Shown here piece by piece: positions 1 through 9,495 of a stretch of 22,070 bases of DNA (position 1 is its first letter; the number at the start of each line of letters is the position of its first letter). Source of the stretch: a virus; IMG/VR virus record IMGVR_UViG_3300019828_000317, positions 1 to 22,070 of that record; one strand, given 5' to 3'. The notes beneath the pieces were generated by a model. It worked only from the letters and a program-made list of their open reading frames with translations. It was not told where the DNA came from and searched no databases. Made by a program: the position numbers and the translations under genes.

Positions 1-262
1 GACAAGGTGCTAGATATATTGGTGGTGGAGCTCAAAATTTACAAACAGGTTTTAATCCTTTTTCAGGATATAATGCTTCAGCAGGTTTAACAAGAGGACT
101 TTTAACTAATCCGGTTAGTGATCAGGTGGTCTTGGTAAATTATTTTCGAACCAAGGAACTCAAGGAGTTCAAGGTGTAGGCGCAGAACCTCAAAGCATAG
201 AAGGATTTTTAACTCAAGACGCAGCTAAGAATGTAGGTTTAGAATCCCAAAGACTTGCTGAA
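1..262 (+). pseudogene. 5' part of GGRIG-repeat virion gene, frameshifted near position 125
   Basis: This stretch is the continuation upstream of the following coding region, not an untranslated leader. From position 3 the frame reads Gly/Asn-rich protein in the style of the downstream gene (ending ...NPVSDQ at 123-125), then degenerates and stops at a TAG at 177-179. The downstream frame has a TGA at 119-121 but is open from 122, reading GGLGKLFSNQ and continuing without a stop into the next entry. Joining the two frames at 123-128 (one missing G in a cag-gtggt context) gives a smooth protein. No canonical -1 slippery heptamer lies in the overlap window 122-177. A one-base deletion or a sequencing/assembly error is therefore likelier than programmed frameshifting. 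The true N-terminus is off the window. Confidence 0.7.
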
Positions 263-2128
263 TTGGCTTCTCAAAATCAAAATCAATTTATAAAAAATTC
301 ACCATCAGCTATGAATTCATTTAAATCAATTATAAGTTTTGACACATCTGCAGCAGAAAAAGGAAATGCAGCATTAGATCTTTTAAAAAGAGGAGGTCAA
401 GCAGCTTTTACAAAACCAGGTCCAGGCGGAAAACCTATGCTTGACAAAGCAGCAGTATTGGGAGCAGTAGCTTTCACAGCTTCATACATTGAAGCTAAAG
501 CATTGGCAGAGGATGCTGGAGTAGAACTTACAGAAGAAGCTTACGATGAAGCTAAAAAAACAGAAAAACAAGAAGAGTACGCAGGTTACTTAACTAATTT
601 CTTTGGTGGTAAAAAAGATGGTGGTAGAATAGGTTATGGAAATGGTGCTAATGAATTTATGTCTGAACAAATGATGCTTGAAAGTAATCCAGGAGCTGCA
701 GAATCAGGTTCTCCTATTACAATAGACACGACTATGACAGGTTTAATTAATAAGTATAATACTTATAAAAAATCTGCACCAGGCGTATCTGAAGAAACAA
801 GAATATTTTTAAAAAATGATCTTTTAAAATCATTGGAAGATGCAGGGATTTCTCAAGAAGAATTTATGATGAGACTCTCTGAAGATAAAGAAATGAGAGC
901 TAACGGTGGTAGAATAGGTTACGGTTTAGGTAATTTAGTTAGGGGATCTGCGGGAGTATTTCAACCAACATCAGCTTCAATGAGTGCGGGAGATGCACCC
1001 TCATTTGAAGGGGGTAGTGGTATGGGAGGAATGATTGCTGACCTTATTAGAAAAAATCCACAAATGTTTAGTAGTTCACAAAATACTTCTCCAGTTAATC
1101 AAGGTGATCAAGGTTTTGTTAATCAAGGTTCTAATAAAATGTTTTCTAATTTTTTTAGTAACCCAAACATATATAATCAATTTATAAAAAACAAAAAAGA
1201 TTTCATAGATCAAAACTTAAATCTAATAGATGATAGAGAAGAAGTAGCTCAAGGTGGCAGAATAGGATTTAAAAAAGGATCGGACCCTGTGTATGAAATA
1301 TACTTAGAAGATTTAGAAGCAGGTACAATACCTTCAGATAAAAGTTATAATGAATATTTAGACGACATAGAAGAAGATCCTGATTATGATTATTCTTATG
1401 CAAAAGGTGGCAGAGTGAGCAGAAAATTTGGTTCACCTGAAGAAGGTGAAAGAAGTGGCGTTATGGAAATGCTAGCTGTGGATGTAGATGCAGGTGGTGA
1501 TGACAAAGAAGAAAATATGATGATGGCGGATATTTCATTTAACTCTGCAGAAAAAAGTTTTTTATTTAAAAATTTAGCTAAATTAGGTGGAGCAGATAGA
1601 AGTATAAATATGCCTAAATTGTATGGTATTTTAAAAAATCCTAACAATCCTAGAAATTTAGAAGATGCAAGAATGTTAAAAGCTTTTATAGAAATTAAAA
1701 TGCCAGGTTTAAAAAACGGTGGTAGAATAGGTCTTAAAAATGGGACAGGTGGCAATAGAGTCTCGCAATTACTAATATTAAGAGACGAAGCACTTAGTAA
1801 AGGTGAAGACACTTCTATATTTGACGCAGAGATTTTTCAATTGACGGGTAAAACATTTAAATCAATAGGTGGAATAAGTGAAATTCCAACGGGTCAACCT
1901 AGATTAAATCAAGGTGGTGTTTCTGAGAGAGATTACAGAGAAACAGGTGGATTCGTTCCAGTTGGAATCAAAGAGAGAGCCGATGATGTACCTGCTATGT
2001 TATCTAAAAATGAATTTGTTATGACTGCAGATTCAGTAAGAGGTATCGGAAACGGTAGTATAGAAGAAGGTTCAAAAAAATTATATAACACAATGAAACA
2101 AGCTGAACAAAAAGGAAAAATAGCATAA
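263..2128 (+). CDS. GGRIG-repeat virion-associated protein (C-terminal part)
   Basis: The open frame gives 621 aa from a TTG at 263, but that start is probably an artefact because the frame continues upstream to 122 (see the frameshift entry). Seen directly: the five-residue motif GGRIG at residues 120-124, 215-219, 331-335 and 486-490, a variant GGRVS at 382-386, and a weaker Gly-Gly site at 551. These separate otherwise dissimilar, charged segments of about 50-115 residues. The C-terminus carries DDVPAMLSKNEFVM (about 574-587), which resembles the D-VPAML-GEFV motif found in large phage tail or tape-measure type proteins. The stop overlaps the next start (TAATG), so translation is probably coupled. 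Likely a structural or ejected protein by position at the head of a virion gene run. The exact role is not recognised. Confidence 0.75.
   Translation: MASQNQNQFIKNSPSAMNSFKSIISFDTSAAEKGNAALDLLKRGGQAAFTKPGPGGKPMLDKAAVLGAVAFTASYIEAKALAEDAGVELTEEAYDEAKKTEKQEEYAGYLTNFFGGKKDGGRIGYGNGANEFMSEQMMLESNPGAAESGSPITIDTTMTGLINKYNTYKKSAPGVSEETRIFLKNDLLKSLEDAGISQEEFMMRLSEDKEMRANGGRIGYGLGNLVRGSAGVFQPTSASMSAGDAPSFEGGSGMGGMIADLIRKNPQMFSSSQNTSPVNQGDQGFVNQGSNKMFSNFFSNPNIYNQFIKNKKDFIDQNLNLIDDREEVAQGGRIGFKKGSDPVYEIYLEDLEAGTIPSDKSYNEYLDDIEEDPDYDYSYAKGGRVSRKFGSPEEGERSGVMEMLAVDVDAGGDDKEENMMMADISFNSAEKSFLFKNLAKLGGADRSINMPKLYGILKNPNNPRNLEDARMLKAFIEIKMPGLKNGGRIGLKNGTGGNRVSQLLILRDEALSKGEDTSIFDAEIFQLTGKTFKSIGGISEIPTGQPRLNQGGVSERDYRETGGFVPVGIKERADDVPAMLSKNEFVMTADSVRGIGNGSIEEGSKKLYNTMKQAEQKGKIA
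620..1732 (+). repeat. Dispersed 15-bp repeat encoding GGRIG
   Basis: The exact 15-mer GGTGGTAGAATAGGT occurs at 620-634, 905-919 and 1718-1732, always in the same reading frame. The last two copies also share the preceding AAC. Related copies with synonymous or near-synonymous changes are at 1253 (GGRIG) and 1406 (GGRVS). Spacing is irregular (about 285, 348, 153 and 312 bp), so this is neither a tandem array nor a CRISPR. The coding-frame constraint and the synonymous variants suggest selection on the peptide rather than on the DNA. Confidence 0.8.
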
Positions 2129-3021
2129 TGGCTGCAACAGATTACACACAAACAACAAGACGAGCTCCTTTTATAGAAGCGGCTCAAGAAAATTACGTAG
2201 ATTTATTAACACAACAAGTTGGTAGAGCTCCTGGCTCTGCTGGTGTACCAACGTTAGGTCAACTTGGACCACAGATTGCTGGACAAAACGTTTTAACACA
2301 ACAAGCTCAACAACAGGCAGCTACTCAAGGGGGTTTAGGTGCATTAACTTTTGATCCCACAACAGGTGCTGTAACAGGTACAGGTCAAGGTACAGGTGTC
2401 TCAGGGTACCAACCTTACTTGACTCAAGCAGGTCAGTACTCAGGACCACAAGCTTACCAACAATTTATGTCGCCTTATCAACAAGATATTATAGACACAA
2501 CTCTTACAGATTTTGATTACCAAACTGCACAAGGTGTTCCTCAATTAGCAGCGAATGCAATTAATGCGGGGGCTTTTGGTGGAGGACGTGAGGGAGTAGC
2601 TTCAGCTCAATACGCTTCAGATAGAGGTATGGATAGAGCACAGTTACAAGCTACTATGTTAGGTCAAGGATTTACTCAAGCAAACATGTTAGCGAACCAA
2701 GGTTTTGATCAACAAAGAAATTTAGCATCATTACAACCTTCTTTGGCCGCGTCTTCAATACAACAACTGGGTGCAGCTGGAACAGGAAACTTAGCTTACC
2801 AACAAGCTTTATTAGATGCTCAACAACAACAAAATCAACTAGCTTACAATGAACCTTTAAGTAGAATCCAGGCTTTCGGATCAGGGATTGCAGGACAAGC
2901 AAGTGGAACACCTACTACTGTTACAAATCAAGCTATGGGACAACAAGGTGGGCCTTTATCACAAGCTTTATCTGCTGGACTAAGTGCTTATGGTTTAGGT
3001 AGCATTTTCGGAGGAAATTAA
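2128..3021 (+). CDS. Gln/Gly/Ala-rich virion protein, 297 aa
   Basis: The start ATG overlaps the preceding stop (TAATG), as does the stop with the next start. The protein is rich in Gln, Gly and Ala and has almost no Lys. The middle (about 140-195) has NAGAFGGGREGV followed by alternating RAQLQ/GFTQAN/GFDQQR segments, a pattern I associate with phage structural proteins of this gene neighbourhood. There is a poly-Gln patch near 231-237, and the C-terminus is small and hydrophobic (ALSAGLSAYGLGSIFGG). No enzyme motif is visible. By position and size it could be the counterpart of the small internal-core protein of T7-like phages, but this is analogy of layout, not homology. Confidence 0.75.
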   Translation: MAATDYTQTTRRAPFIEAAQENYVDLLTQQVGRAPGSAGVPTLGQLGPQIAGQNVLTQQAQQQAATQGGLGALTFDPTTGAVTGTGQGTGVSGYQPYLTQAGQYSGPQAYQQFMSPYQQDIIDTTLTDFDYQTAQGVPQLAANAINAGAFGGGREGVASAQYASDRGMDRAQLQATMLGQGFTQANMLANQGFDQQRNLASLQPSLAASSIQQLGAAGTGNLAYQQALLDAQQQQNQLAYNEPLSRIQAFGSGIAGQASGTPTTVTNQAMGQQGGPLSQALSAGLSAYGLGSIFGGN

Positions 3022-4529
3022 TGTATTATAAAAGACCATCCTTTAAAAGAGGCGGATCTACAGGGATTGCTCAACTAACTCCTAGCAGACAAGGATATGC
3101 TGGTGGTGGAAACATAGCTCCTAGAGTTCATGCTAGTATGGGTTTCCCAAATTTTGGTGTAGGTCAAGGAGATAATACAGCTTACCAGAACTATATGAAA
3201 AACGTAAGAGAAGACAGGGCTGCACCTATTAGAGAAACAAGCGGTATAGAAGAAATTTTAAGCGGTTCGGATAACAGAAGATCACAATTTTCAGAAACGA
3301 TGACTGTTGAAGACCTTTATAAAAAAAGAGGTGAAAAACTTAAAAGATCGGCAGATCGGGTAGAAGAAACATTTGGAGGTGGTAACACTTACATTGATAG
3401 AAATAATATTAAAAGAAGTAGACAAACGGGAGAAGTTATAACTGACACTGCTAGTAAGTCTGGTATTGGTCAACTAACGTTCACAGAAGCTGATGACATA
3501 AGACAAAACTATCAATTTAACCAAGCGGATGAAATTGTAGAAAGAGCTAAGGACGATAAAACAACAATTGAATTAGGTGCACAGGATAACTCTATTACTT
3601 TAGATCCATTAAAAGAAATTGAAAGAGAAAAAAATTTTTTAAATAATCTATTGCAAAATAAAGGATTGGAAAGAGGTGAAGCTGCATTGGTTGCAGCAAA
3701 AGCGATTGGAACAGCAGGGTCCTTTAAAGATAAACTAGATGCTGCGGTTGATATGGCATTACCTATTGTTAGAAAAAGAAATGAACAAGATAAAGCTGTT
3801 ACATTGACTGCATACAAAGCATTTAAAGAAAAAGAAGCAGCACAAGCGAAAGCACAAGCTGATGCAGGTGAACCTACTCGTGAGTTAAAAAACATTAATT
3901 TAATGGCACAAGCTATAAAAAACCAAGGGGACAAAAGAGACCTTTCAGTTATTCGAGATGAATTAGTAGTTAGCCAAAGTGGAATGAACTCCGATGTTAA
4001 AGAGCTACTGTATAAATCAACTGGTAACGTTATAGAGGCAGTAGAGGATATAGACAAACAACGAAAACTTCTTGCCGTAGAAAACGCTAAAAAGAAACCT
4101 AACGAAAAAAATATAGAAACAATAACAGAAAAAATTAGAAAGTATGAAGCGGATTTAAAAAGGATACAACTTTTAGGTAAAGATTCTTTTGATAAAATAT
4201 TTGGTGATCTTACAGAAGGTTATTTTGCAGAAGGTGGAAGAGTAAAAAGACAATTAGGTTCACCTGAAACAGGAGAACAAATAGTAGAGACAGAAGATAC
4301 TGTAGTAAGTATGCCTGGAGGTTCTGTACCAGAAAAACCTGTTTTAAATTTATCTTATGATGAATTAAGAAATAGATTACCTAAATCAATCACGGATGAT
4401 ATTATACAACTTTTAGCAAATAGTGAAGAGGCTTTACAAGAATTTGCATATATTACATCTCAAGATGATGTAAATAGTTTTAATGTAAAATATGGAGTTA
4501 ACTTAATCATTCCTCCAACAACTGGATAG
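3021..4529 (+). CDS. Coiled-coil virion protein with GGRV-GSPE block, 502 aa
   Basis: Starts at the ATG overlapping the previous TAA. The N-terminus is Gly/Arg-rich (FKRGGSTGIAQL, then GYAGGGNIAPRV). Residues about 95-400 are strongly charged and look helical or coiled-coil, with many Lys/Glu/Ala. Near residue 403 it carries AEGGRVKRQLGSPETGEQ, which matches a block (AKGGRVSRKFGSPEEGER) in the GGRIG protein two genes upstream, so the two share a module. No catalytic motif, signal peptide or membrane segment is seen. Its place between a small Q-rich protein and the 1421-aa giant suggests an internal or ejected virion component. The function is otherwise unknown. Confidence 0.75.
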   Translation: MYYKRPSFKRGGSTGIAQLTPSRQGYAGGGNIAPRVHASMGFPNFGVGQGDNTAYQNYMKNVREDRAAPIRETSGIEEILSGSDNRRSQFSETMTVEDLYKKRGEKLKRSADRVEETFGGGNTYIDRNNIKRSRQTGEVITDTASKSGIGQLTFTEADDIRQNYQFNQADEIVERAKDDKTTIELGAQDNSITLDPLKEIEREKNFLNNLLQNKGLERGEAALVAAKAIGTAGSFKDKLDAAVDMALPIVRKRNEQDKAVTLTAYKAFKEKEAAQAKAQADAGEPTRELKNINLMAQAIKNQGDKRDLSVIRDELVVSQSGMNSDVKELLYKSTGNVIEAVEDIDKQRKLLAVENAKKKPNEKNIETITEKIRKYEADLKRIQLLGKDSFDKIFGDLTEGYFAEGGRVKRQLGSPETGEQIVETEDTVVSMPGGSVPEKPVLNLSYDELRNRLPKSITDDIIQLLANSEEALQEFAYITSQDDVNSFNVKYGVNLIIPPTTG

Positions 4530-4537
4530 GAGGCTAT

Positions 4538-7500
4538 ATGGCTTTTGAGTTTAAAGAGTTTAAAAGTTTTACGGACGACGGTATAGAAGAAGCTAGGGGT
4601 CAAGATGTTGGTCTTACCGATTATATTTTTGATGTTCCTTTAGGAATAGTTAAAGGAGCCAGTCAAGCAATAGAAGGTTTGTTAACTATGGGTGCAATGC
4701 CTATAGATTATTTAGCAAACACTAATTTAATATCTAATATTGAAAAGCTTTTTGATAAAATAACTCCTGATACAAATACAGCTTTAGGAGACATCACTTC
4801 TGTTTTGGTACAGTTTGGAGTTCCTTATGTAGGTGCTTTAAAACTAGCTAATGGTATGAGCAAACTTAAAGGCTTAAGTACCATGACTAAATTAAATGCT
4901 CCGGGTATGACTAGAGCGTCTCAAGGTATGGAACTTGCAAAACGTGCAGGATATTTTGGAGGTGTGGGAGGGATTACTGATTTTGCAGTTTCAACACCTA
5001 GTAAATTAGGGACCTTATCTGATTTCACTGGACTAACTGAACAAACTGATTTCGAAGGTTTGGAAGGTTCAGAAAGAGCAGTAGAAACTCTTAAAGGTAA
5101 ATTAAAGTTTGGAGCAGAAGGTGCATTAATAGGAGGAGGAGTTACCTTACTTCCACAGGCAGCTTCGGTAGGTTTTAGATACGGAATATTACCTGCGTTA
5201 AAACCTATAGCTTATGCAGGAGGAAAAATTTTAGAATATGGAGTGAATGCACCTTTAACGAAGGGCATTAATCTTCTTGTAGGCACTAAAGGAGAAAAGA
5301 ATTTTTTAAAAGATCTTCTTATAAGTGGAGGAAACCTAGCAGAAAGTGCGGGCAAAAAAATAGGGTTATTAGATGAAAAAGGATTAGCTAAAGATTGGAG
5401 ACACACTCCTATAGAAGGTGGATTGATCAACACTATTCAAAGGGGCCTAACAAGAGCTGCCGACCAGTTTAGATCTCCTGTCGCTGGAGAGATAAAATAT
5501 ATTCAAGAAAATGTTTTAGCTAAATTGGATTCGCAACAAAAAACTTTAAAAAGCATTGGGGGAAGTTTGGAAAGTAAAATGAAAGATATAGTAAATAATT
5601 ATAAAATTAAATTTGATGATGGAGAATCTCTTTTAAAACTGCAAATAGAAAACAATAAAGTTAAACAATATATTTTAGCTGTAGGGGAAAAAAATAAAAC
5701 TTTAGCTGATGATATTTTAGAAACTATCCCTAAAGATTTAAGAGAAAATACTAAATTATTTACAGAAGCTGTTATGAAAACACAGGATAAATATAAATTA
5801 TTTATGGGAGGGTTGGATGGAACAAAAGCAGCGGTTTTGGATTTTGACGTTTTTATGAAACAGAATTTTGCAGCTTTCAATAATAAAAGATTTAAATTCA
5901 ATCCTTTAATAGAAAAAGGGGTAGTAAATTTTTTTAAAAATGAAATAATTTTAAACAATCCGAACTCTGTAAAAGAATTAGAAAATTTAGCCAAACAAAC
6001 TGGAAAAACAGTAGATGACTTGGCTACTCAACAAGCAAAAGATCAAGTTTTAAATTTTAAACAAAATATTATTAAAAGTGATCAAAATCCCGAAACTCTT
6101 TTTAAATATCTTAGAGACACAGTAAATCCTAAAGGAATTAAAAGTATTTTAAGTGAAGGAGAACAGGTTCCTGATCTTATGAAAAGATTTTTATCGGTCG
6201 AAGAGGGTAGAACTGTTGAAGAACTAACAAAAGCAGGAGCTAAAGATACGGCAGGAAAAGCTATAACTAAAGAAGTAGAAACAACAAACTCTATTATCGC
6301 CGGATTAAACGTTGTCTTGGCACAAGGAAAACAAATGTATGGCAAAAGTGCTTATGATTCTATTCTTAAAGCAGGGTTGAATACGCCTTTAAATCCAAAC
6401 GGAGTTATTCATACTGCTGAAAGTATATTGAGAAAAAGAATTAAAGATGGGCCGGGAGTAATGTCTAATCTACAAAAAATTGGTCAAAGAGAAAGATTGC
6501 CTCAAATAATCCTAGACGAAAGTGAGTTGTTTCAAGGAAAGTATTTTACCTCTCCTGAGATAGCTAACGCATTAACGGGAGCAAAAGAAATAACAGCAGG
6601 TCTCTATACTCTACCTTTTTATAAAAGTTTAATGTCTATTAAAGCAGGTGCTCAAATATCTAAAACTATTTTATCACCTATGACACAAGTTAGAAACTTC
6701 ACTACTGCTGCACTGTTTCCTGTAGCCAATGGTTTAATAGGGGGCCGTATAGGGTTTAAAGATGCATGGTCGTTAACAGGACAAGATATATTTCAAGGTT
6801 TAAAAACAGATGTTGAAAAAATAGCTAAAATAGAAAGAATAATTAAAAGAGGAATTGTAGATCAAAACATAAATGTTCAGGAGATGAAAAGAGTTTTAGA
6901 AAAAGCTAAGGGTGGTGAGATTAGTTTTAATAGGATGATGAATACAAACATCATGCAAAAATTAACTGATATCTACCAAGGAGCGGATAACTTTTGGAAA
7001 ATATACTCCGATAATTTTTATCAAGGTAGTTTAAAAACAGCTTTTGGAGATCCTGCTGCTATTATAATAGGAGCTAAACAAGGTACAAAAGCTTTTGCAA
7101 ATGAACAAAGATTTTTTAAAGACATTGATGAATGGTTTAAAACAGTTACAGATAGAAAATTTAATTCTGTCAATGAATTAACGGGTGCTACTAAAACTCC
7201 TTTAGAAGCTATCGAAGAAGCTTCTGCTTATCTGGTCACTAATACAATACCTACTTACAGTAAAGTTCCTCGTATTATTGAAAATATTAGAAATTTGCCT
7301 TTAGGTAATTTTGTAGCTTTCCCAGCTGAGATACTAAGAACTTCATCTAATATATTAATGATAGGAGCTAAAGAATTAACCAGTACCAATCCTTTTATTA
7401 GACAGATGGGAGCAAAAAGACTTGTGGGTTTATCCACAGTTTTGGGAGGTTTAGGATACACTACGAAAAAAGGAGCTCAGTATCTAACAGGTGTTGATGA

Positions 7501-8803
7501 TGAAACAATGAATGCATTTCAAAATTCTTTTGCACCACCTTATCAAAAAAATTCTACTTTAGTTCCTTTAACTGCTCCAGACAGTGAAGGCAAATTTAAA
7601 TATTATAATTTTTCTTACTCCAATCCTTATGATACTCTAGTACAACCTGTAAACGCTATTCTTGCGGCATACGGTGAAGGAAGATTAAAAGGAGATAGCG
7701 CATCTACAATTGTAATGAATGCTTTATTTGGAGGAGGTATAAACCCCAACAAAAGAAAAGGAGCTATTGTAGAATTCTTAACTCCATTTATATCTGAATC
7801 TATAGGTACTGAAAGAGCTGTCGATGTAACAATAAGAGGAGGCAAAGACTCAAGAGGTAAAACTATTTACTATAAAGATTTAGATGCTCCTGATGTTATT
7901 GTAGCAAAATCTTTAAATCATATTTTAGGAGGATTAACTCCAGGAGCTGTAACTTCTGCTACTAGGATTTGGGATGGTGCAACACAACGATTTACAGATT
8001 ATGGAACTCAAAGAGATATGGCATCTGAAGTAGTGGCTTTGATGTCGGGGGTCAGAGTCGAAGAAGCTAAACCTTTATCAAGTGTTCCTTTTATTTTAAC
8101 GTCTTTTAATGGAGACAAAAACAACATGAGAAGTAAGTTTGCAAAAAAAGCTTATTCAGCGAGAACTAGACCAGAAGAAAAATTAGGAGCTTATAAACAA
8201 TATTTATTAGAATCTTATAATTCTCAAAATAAAATGTATCAAACTATTCGAGACGCGGAAAAATTAGGAGTGGATACACGAAAATTAAAAGAACTTTTTA
8301 GTGAAAGATTAACTAAATCCGAAGTAGAAGGATTATTTAGAGGGATATTTAAAGTTCCTGGATATAGTAAAAATGCTTTTGAGGCGGCTGCAAAAAGATT
8401 AGAAAATGAGGACCCTTTTTCATCTGGTATTATCCAAGATCAAAATGATGTAGTTATGGATATATTTGATGACATAAAACGAGATTTAAGAAGATTTGAT
8501 TTAGGTCAATCAGACAATTTATTTAACAGCACTATTGATGAATTATTAAGTCCAGGTGTTGTAGAAACTAGAGAGCTACTGGATCAAACTGTAGCCCCAA
8601 CAGGAGGGGATATTTTCCAATCTCAAGTTTCTTTACCAGTAGATCCTAGAAAAAACGTAGCGGTATCTTCACAAGTAACAAACACAGGGGGCCAGGTAAT
8701 GGCTAATGCTAATTTAGGTTCTAGGTATTTAAATGGAATTGATTATAATAGAATGAACACTGCACAAAAAGCAGATTACGTAGATAAGGTATTTAAAATA
8801 TAA
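4538..8803 (+). CDS. Giant internal/ejection-type virion protein, 1421 aa
   Basis: A strong Shine-Dalgarno site (GGAGG at about 4529-4533) precedes the ATG. This is the largest gene in the window. Residues about 89-110, 194-235, 690-740 and 970-995 are hydrophobic or Gly/Ala-rich and could enter a membrane. The rest is Lys/Glu-rich and helical. The block ILSPMTQVRNFTTAALFPVANG (about 709-730) looks like the conserved core I associate with very large proteins of marine phages, and a GGRIG pentapeptide follows at residues 735-739 (nt 6740-6754). Size and position parallel T7 gp16, which is ejected into the cell envelope, but I see no lytic transglycosylase motif at the N-terminus. The call as an ejection protein is inference; that it is a virion protein is likely. 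Confidence 0.75.
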   Translation: MAFEFKEFKSFTDDGIEEARGQDVGLTDYIFDVPLGIVKGASQAIEGLLTMGAMPIDYLANTNLISNIEKLFDKITPDTNTALGDITSVLVQFGVPYVGALKLANGMSKLKGLSTMTKLNAPGMTRASQGMELAKRAGYFGGVGGITDFAVSTPSKLGTLSDFTGLTEQTDFEGLEGSERAVETLKGKLKFGAEGALIGGGVTLLPQAASVGFRYGILPALKPIAYAGGKILEYGVNAPLTKGINLLVGTKGEKNFLKDLLISGGNLAESAGKKIGLLDEKGLAKDWRHTPIEGGLINTIQRGLTRAADQFRSPVAGEIKYIQENVLAKLDSQQKTLKSIGGSLESKMKDIVNNYKIKFDDGESLLKLQIENNKVKQYILAVGEKNKTLADDILETIPKDLRENTKLFTEAVMKTQDKYKLFMGGLDGTKAAVLDFDVFMKQNFAAFNNKRFKFNPLIEKGVVNFFKNEIILNNPNSVKELENLAKQTGKTVDDLATQQAKDQVLNFKQNIIKSDQNPETLFKYLRDTVNPKGIKSILSEGEQVPDLMKRFLSVEEGRTVEELTKAGAKDTAGKAITKEVETTNSIIAGLNVVLAQGKQMYGKSAYDSILKAGLNTPLNPNGVIHTAESILRKRIKDGPGVMSNLQKIGQRERLPQIILDESELFQGKYFTSPEIANALTGAKEITAGLYTLPFYKSLMSIKAGAQISKTILSPMTQVRNFTTAALFPVANGLIGGRIGFKDAWSLTGQDIFQGLKTDVEKIAKIERIIKRGIVDQNINVQEMKRVLEKAKGGEISFNRMMNTNIMQKLTDIYQGADNFWKIYSDNFYQGSLKTAFGDPAAIIIGAKQGTKAFANEQRFFKDIDEWFKTVTDRKFNSVNELTGATKTPLEAIEEASAYLVTNTIPTYSKVPRIIENIRNLPLGNFVAFPAEILRTSSNILMIGAKELTSTNPFIRQMGAKRLVGLSTVLGGLGYTTKKGAQYLTGVDDETMNAFQNSFAPPYQKNSTLVPLTAPDSEGKFKYYNFSYSNPYDTLVQPVNAILAAYGEGRLKGDSASTIVMNALFGGGINPNKRKGAIVEFLTPFISESIGTERAVDVTIRGGKDSRGKTIYYKDLDAPDVIVAKSLNHILGGLTPGAVTSATRIWDGATQRFTDYGTQRDMASEVVALMSGVRVEEAKPLSSVPFILTSFNGDKNNMRSKFAKKAYSARTRPEEKLGAYKQYLLESYNSQNKMYQTIRDAEKLGVDTRKLKELFSERLTKSEVEGLFRGIFKVPGYSKNAFEAAAKRLENEDPFSSGIIQDQNDVVMDIFDDIKRDLRRFDLGQSDNLFNSTIDELLSPGVVETRELLDQTVAPTGGDIFQSQVSLPVDPRKNVAVSSQVTNTGGQVMANANLGSRYLNGIDYNRMNTAQKADYVDKVFKI

Positions 8804-8805
8804 TT

Positions 8806-9495
8806 ATGGCAACATTAAAGGAACTATCAGAGATATCGGGAGTATCAACACCTAGAACTATTGGTGAGCAGGTTTATGCGGACCAACAAATAAATAATCA
8901 ATATTCAGACGTAGCCCCAGGTGATTTTGGATACACTGGGAACACACAAAAAAACAGCCAGTTTTACGATCCTTTTCATTCTAACTTTCAAAGATTAACT
9001 CAACCTCTTTCAAATACTTTTAATAAATATGCACCACAAATTGCTGGAGGTATTATGAGTTTGGCTTCAGGTATTCCCGGACTAGGTATGTTAATGGGTG
9101 CATTTAAACCCGACCCTTACGCACAAAATAGATTAGATATGTATGGTGGTTACGGACAATTTGGACAACAAGATAAATTTGGTTACAACGTGGGTTCAAC
9201 TCTTATGCAAAATAATTTTATGCAACCGGGAAGTAATTCTTTTAGATCTTATGCATTAGAAGGATTAGGTGGTTTGAACCAACAACTTGCAAATGATTTT
9301 TATCAAGATAATTATGGCTTAACTTTTGATCAAGTTAAATCAGATATACAAAACAAACAAAATCCTTTTGGTCCACAACCTACAAATATAGGAACATCAG
9401 ATTACTATGGAGGAGACAATAATAACAACTCAGGTGGTAGAAATGAAACAGGTTTTGGTGGAGGGTTTGGAAGAGATCCAGATGATAAAGCATAA
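8806..9495 (+). CDS. Gly/Asn/Gln-rich virion protein, 229 aa
   Basis: The ATG lies three bases after the stop of the giant gene, and the TAA overlaps the next ATG. The protein has a hydrophobic stretch at about 78-100 (APQIAGGIMSLASGIPGLGML) flanked by polar regions rich in Asn, Gln, Gly, Tyr and Phe. It ends in a low-complexity Gly/Asn tail. No recognised domain. The composition resembles the 297-aa protein upstream and suggests another virion or ejected component. Confidence 0.7.
   Translation: MATLKELSEISGVSTPRTIGEQVYADQQINNQYSDVAPGDFGYTGNTQKNSQFYDPFHSNFQRLTQPLSNTFNKYAPQIAGGIMSLASGIPGLGMLMGAFKPDPYAQNRLDMYGGYGQFGQQDKFGYNVGSTLMQNNFMQPGSNSFRSYALEGLGGLNQQLANDFYQDNYGLTFDQVKSDIQNKQNPFGPQPTNIGTSDYYGGDNNNNSGGRNETGFGGGFGRDPDDKA

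Noticed and set aside
119-179. Programmed -1 ribosomal frameshift
   Set aside because: No X-XXY-YYZ heptamer is in frame in the permissive window and no clear downstream structure was seen; an indel is simpler.
620-1732. CRISPR-like or tandem repeat array
   Set aside because: Repeats are only 15 bp, irregularly spaced, in one reading frame and part of a protein motif.
3512-4057. Minus-strand 181-aa frame (and similar ones at 1396-1812, 5599-5994 and 13148-13444)
   Set aside because: Antisense shadows of long plus-strand genes, rich in Ser/Leu/Phe as expected from reversed Lys/Glu-rich codons, and without domain motifs.
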